A DNA stretch of 8,162 nt. Origin: an uncultured Bacilli bacterium. Its GTDB lineage: Bacteria > Bacillota_I > Bacilli_A > RF39 > UBA660. The notes beneath the pieces were generated by a model that was not told where the DNA came from, made no database searches, and saw only the letters and a list, made by a program, of their open reading frames with translations. The position numbers and the translations under genes were made by a program. Of this stretch, positions 5,326 through 8,162 are shown in pieces (position 1 is the first letter of the stretch; each line of letters starts with the position of its first letter). The DNA is taken from contig CAOOMX010000026.1 in assembly GCA_948497845.1 (NCBI GenBank), positions 1-8,162 on the forward strand, in the 5' to 3' direction.

Positions 5326-5538
5326 TTATTTATCATTAAAATATTTTCTTGCATCTTCTAAAGTAGGGAAGAACTCTTGATTCATCATTGCATTAGAGTT
5401 TGGCTCAATGTAGGTACAAACAATATAGTGATTAAAACACTTATCAGCATAGATTAAATACAAGTTTTCTTTCTCATCAATTAGATAGCATTTACCATAT
5501 TTTAAATTATAAAATTCTCGTTTATATTCAAAGTCCAT
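5326..5538 (-). CDS. Small protein of unknown function preceding mobV
   Basis: A 70-residue protein when started at the ATG at 5536-5538. A GTG at 5548-5550 would add four residues, but the ribosome-binding site AAGGAG (5552-5557) is only one base from that GTG and 13 from the ATG. Neither spacing is ideal; the ATG is preferred. The sequence is rich in aromatics and alternates strand-like pieces: FYNLKYGKCYLIDEK, LYLIYADKCFNHYIVCTYI, and a final helix FPTLEDARKYF. No membrane segment is evident and I recognise no family. It ends 14 bases before mobV and lies between mobV and the candidate oriT, so it is probably part of the mobilization operon, possibly a small relaxosome or regulatory protein. 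That role is inferred from position only. Confidence 0.6.
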   Translation of the reverse strand: MDFEYKREFYNLKYGKCYLIDEKENLYLIYADKCFNHYIVCTYIEPNSNAMMNQEFFPTLEDARKYFNDK

Positions 5539-5569
5539 ATATAAAATCACACTCCTTATTTTAAACTTA

Positions 5570-5673
5570 TTTTGGCTTCGTCAAAATGTTTAACCCCCTA
5601 GGAATTTTGTCATACTAACAAAATACGGGGGCTAAGGCTCGCCTTAGAATCCGAAATTAACTGTCGTTAATTT
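5570..5673. other. Candidate oriT: cluster of inverted repeats upstream of the mobV operon
   Basis: Four inverted repeats are packed in about 100 bases between the recombinase stop and the mobV operon. TTTTGGC/GTCAAAA is at 5570-5576 and 5580-5586. A two-part stem joins CCCCC 5594-5598 with GGGGG 5627-5631 and ATTTTGT 5604-5610 with ACAAAAT 5618-5624 around loop CATACTA. CTAAGGC/GCCTTAG is at 5632-5638 and 5641-5647. AAATTAAC/GTTAATTT is at 5654-5661 and 5666-5673. MobV relaxases act on hairpin-rich origins just upstream of their own gene, so this is the best place for oriT. The nick position is not identified. Confidence 0.6.
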
Positions 5674-5681
5674 TATAAGTA

Positions 5682-7656
<1,975 letters not shown>

Positions 7657-7669
7657 TTATTTTAAATTC

Positions 7670-7717
7670 AAAAAAGAGAAGTAAAGGTAATACTCAAAAT
7701 AATACTTTCACTTCTCT
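7670..7717 (-). terminator. Terminator hairpin in the recombinase leader (attenuator candidate)
   Basis: Arms 7675-7689 and 7703-7717 pair over 15 positions with one mismatch and one wobble (outer eight pairs AGAGAAGT/ACTTCTCT are perfect). On the minus strand a run of six T (7675-7670) follows. It lies between a strong promoter and the recombinase start, and also downstream of the small gene at 7812, so it may end that gene's transcript and attenuate the recombinase. Confidence 0.8.
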
Positions 7718-7739
7718 AAACTACATTGTAAGACTCTTA

Positions 7740-7752
7740 GTAACTAGGTTAC
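7740..7752. repeat. Short dyad in the recombinase leader
   Basis: GTAAC 7740-7744 and GTTAC 7748-7752 form a perfect dyad around TAG. It lies between the recombinase promoter and the leader terminator, near the predicted transcription start, so it could be a binding site for a regulator or the recombinase, or an early hairpin of the leader. Confidence 0.45.
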
Positions 7753-7763
7753 CATCTATATTA

Positions 7764-7792
7764 ATTATACAACTTTTGGCTTAAAATGTCCA
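7764..7792 (-). promoter_or_regulatory. Promoter for the serine recombinase
   Basis: On the minus strand TGGACA (7792-7787, five of six consensus bases) is separated by exactly 17 bases from a perfect TATAAT (7769-7764). Transcription would start near 7757, about 110 bases before the recombinase ATG, and would cross the leader terminator first. This is the best vegetative promoter in the window. Confidence 0.75.
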
Positions 7793-7811
7793 TCACCTGA
7801 TAAGCTTGGTA

Positions 7812-8087
7812 TTACTTGATATTATTGAGATAATTTTCTAATTCTGTTAATTTTATCTTGTTTGATAAATTCTTAATATAAATATCATTAGAATAATTAA
7901 ATGCAAAGAATGTTATATCTTTTATGATAATTCTATGAGGTTCTACATATTGCAAATTAGATTTATCAATTTTACGAATACTACCATTAATAAAAGTAGG
8001 AGTAGTCTTACAAAAATTACAAATAAATTCTAACCTTTGTTTTAAACCTTTTTCAATTTCAATTTCTTGCTTAATAATGTTAATCAT
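7812..8087 (-). CDS. Small protein of unknown function upstream of the recombinase
   Basis: A 91-residue protein when started at the ATG at 8085-8087, nine bases after AAAGGAAGG (8097-8105). An ATG at 8094-8096 (three residues longer) abuts the ribosome-binding site and is less likely, and the still longer open frame has no signal. The sequence has an N-terminal helix (INIIKQEIEIEKGLKQRLEFI), a C-x-x-C (NFCKTTPTF region; two Cys three apart at about residues 21 and 24), then alternating strands (YVEPHRIIIKDITFFAFNY) and a C-terminal helix (LTELENYLNNI). No membrane segment and no family I recognise. It may be a regulator of the recombinase or a gene outside the element's end; its stop lies 20 bases before the recombinase promoter. 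Confidence 0.6.
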   Translation of the reverse strand: MINIIKQEIEIEKGLKQRLEFICNFCKTTPTFINGSIRKIDKSNLQYVEPHRIIIKDITFFAFNYSNDIYIKNLSNKIKLTELENYLNNIK

Positions 8088-8091
8088 AAAC

Positions 8092-8113
8092 ACCATCCTT
8101 CCTTTAGGATGAT
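8092..8113 (-). promoter_or_regulatory. Hairpin enclosing the ribosome-binding site of the small gene
   Basis: On the minus strand ATCATCCT pairs with AGGATGGT around AAAGGA (eight pairs, one G-U). The loop and 3' arm hold AAAGGAAGG, the ribosome-binding site for the ATG at 8087. Folding would hide that site, so translation could be limited. Confidence 0.4.
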
Positions 8114-8127
8114 TTCTTTGTAACAAC

Positions 8128-8151
8128 AAAAAAACCAATCTTTCGATTGAT
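8128..8151 (-). terminator. Intrinsic terminator of a gene beyond the right edge
   Basis: On the minus strand ATCAATC (8151-8145) pairs with GATTGGT (8140-8134) around a GAAA loop, followed by seven T (8134-8128). It would end a minus-strand transcript entering from outside the window, isolating the small gene at 8087 from it. Confidence 0.8.
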
Positions 8152-8162
8152 TTCTATATATC

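Noticed and set aside
5558..5584. TTGACG with TAAAAT as a promoter for the mobV operon
   Set aside because: The spacer is only 15 bases, and the predicted transcription start would fall inside the ribosome-binding site of the first gene.

Overview
The window is a strongly AT-rich stretch of low-GC Gram-positive (Bacillota) DNA. Most genes have clear Shine-Dalgarno sites of the AAGGAG/GGAGG type. The best reading is an accessory region built around an integrative and mobilizable element of the Tn4451 type. The mobility genes are a large serine recombinase, a MobV/Pre-type relaxase, a TnpV protein and a MobC-like ribbon-helix-helix protein. No tRNA, rRNA, CRISPR array or housekeeping gene is visible, so the genus cannot be named.

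Layout. The left part (1-1494, + strand) is a short cargo run: the C-terminal half of a YhcG/DUF1016 PD-(D/E)XK nuclease, a perfect 24-bp palindrome, a nucleoside 2-deoxyribosyltransferase-like protein and a GNAT acetyltransferase, closed by an intrinsic terminator. From about 1500 onward everything reads on the minus strand. At 1504-2546 lie an orphan MobC-like gene, an oriT-like patch of inverted repeats, tnpV, a small unknown gene and the C-terminal remnant of an unknown gene. That remnant joins abruptly to a truncated IS982-family transposase (2867-3133), which is bordered by a long hairpin of mirrored IS-like ends (3123-3192). At 3317-3778 is a small RelA/SpoT-type nucleotidyltransferase with its own probable promoter, just past a strong terminator (3864-3893) that closes the mobilization unit.

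The mobilization unit (3919-5538) holds a 70-residue unknown gene and mobV. mobV has lost its reading frame at a short A-run, so about 109 C-terminal residues are displaced into another frame. A 14-bp perfect inverted repeat brackets exactly this displaced segment, and one copy lies on the frame break. Upstream of mobV (5570-5673) is a cluster of inverted repeats that is the best oriT candidate. Next comes the 652-residue recombinase (5689-7647). Its leader has a near-consensus promoter followed by an intrinsic terminator before the start codon, which suggests attenuation. The right edge (7812-8151) has a small unknown gene whose ribosome-binding site lies in a hairpin, and the terminator of a gene outside the window.

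How the parts would work together (inference). The recombinase would excise and integrate the element. MobV would nick its oriT and let a co-resident conjugative element transfer it. TnpV and the MobC-like protein are accessory or are remnants of a second mobilization module. The YhcG nuclease, the deoxyribosyltransferase-like protein and the RelA/SpoT-like protein are plausible cargo for genetic conflict, but nothing in the sequence proves a defence role. The frameshift, the truncated IS and the orphan MobC indicate that parts of the region are decaying.
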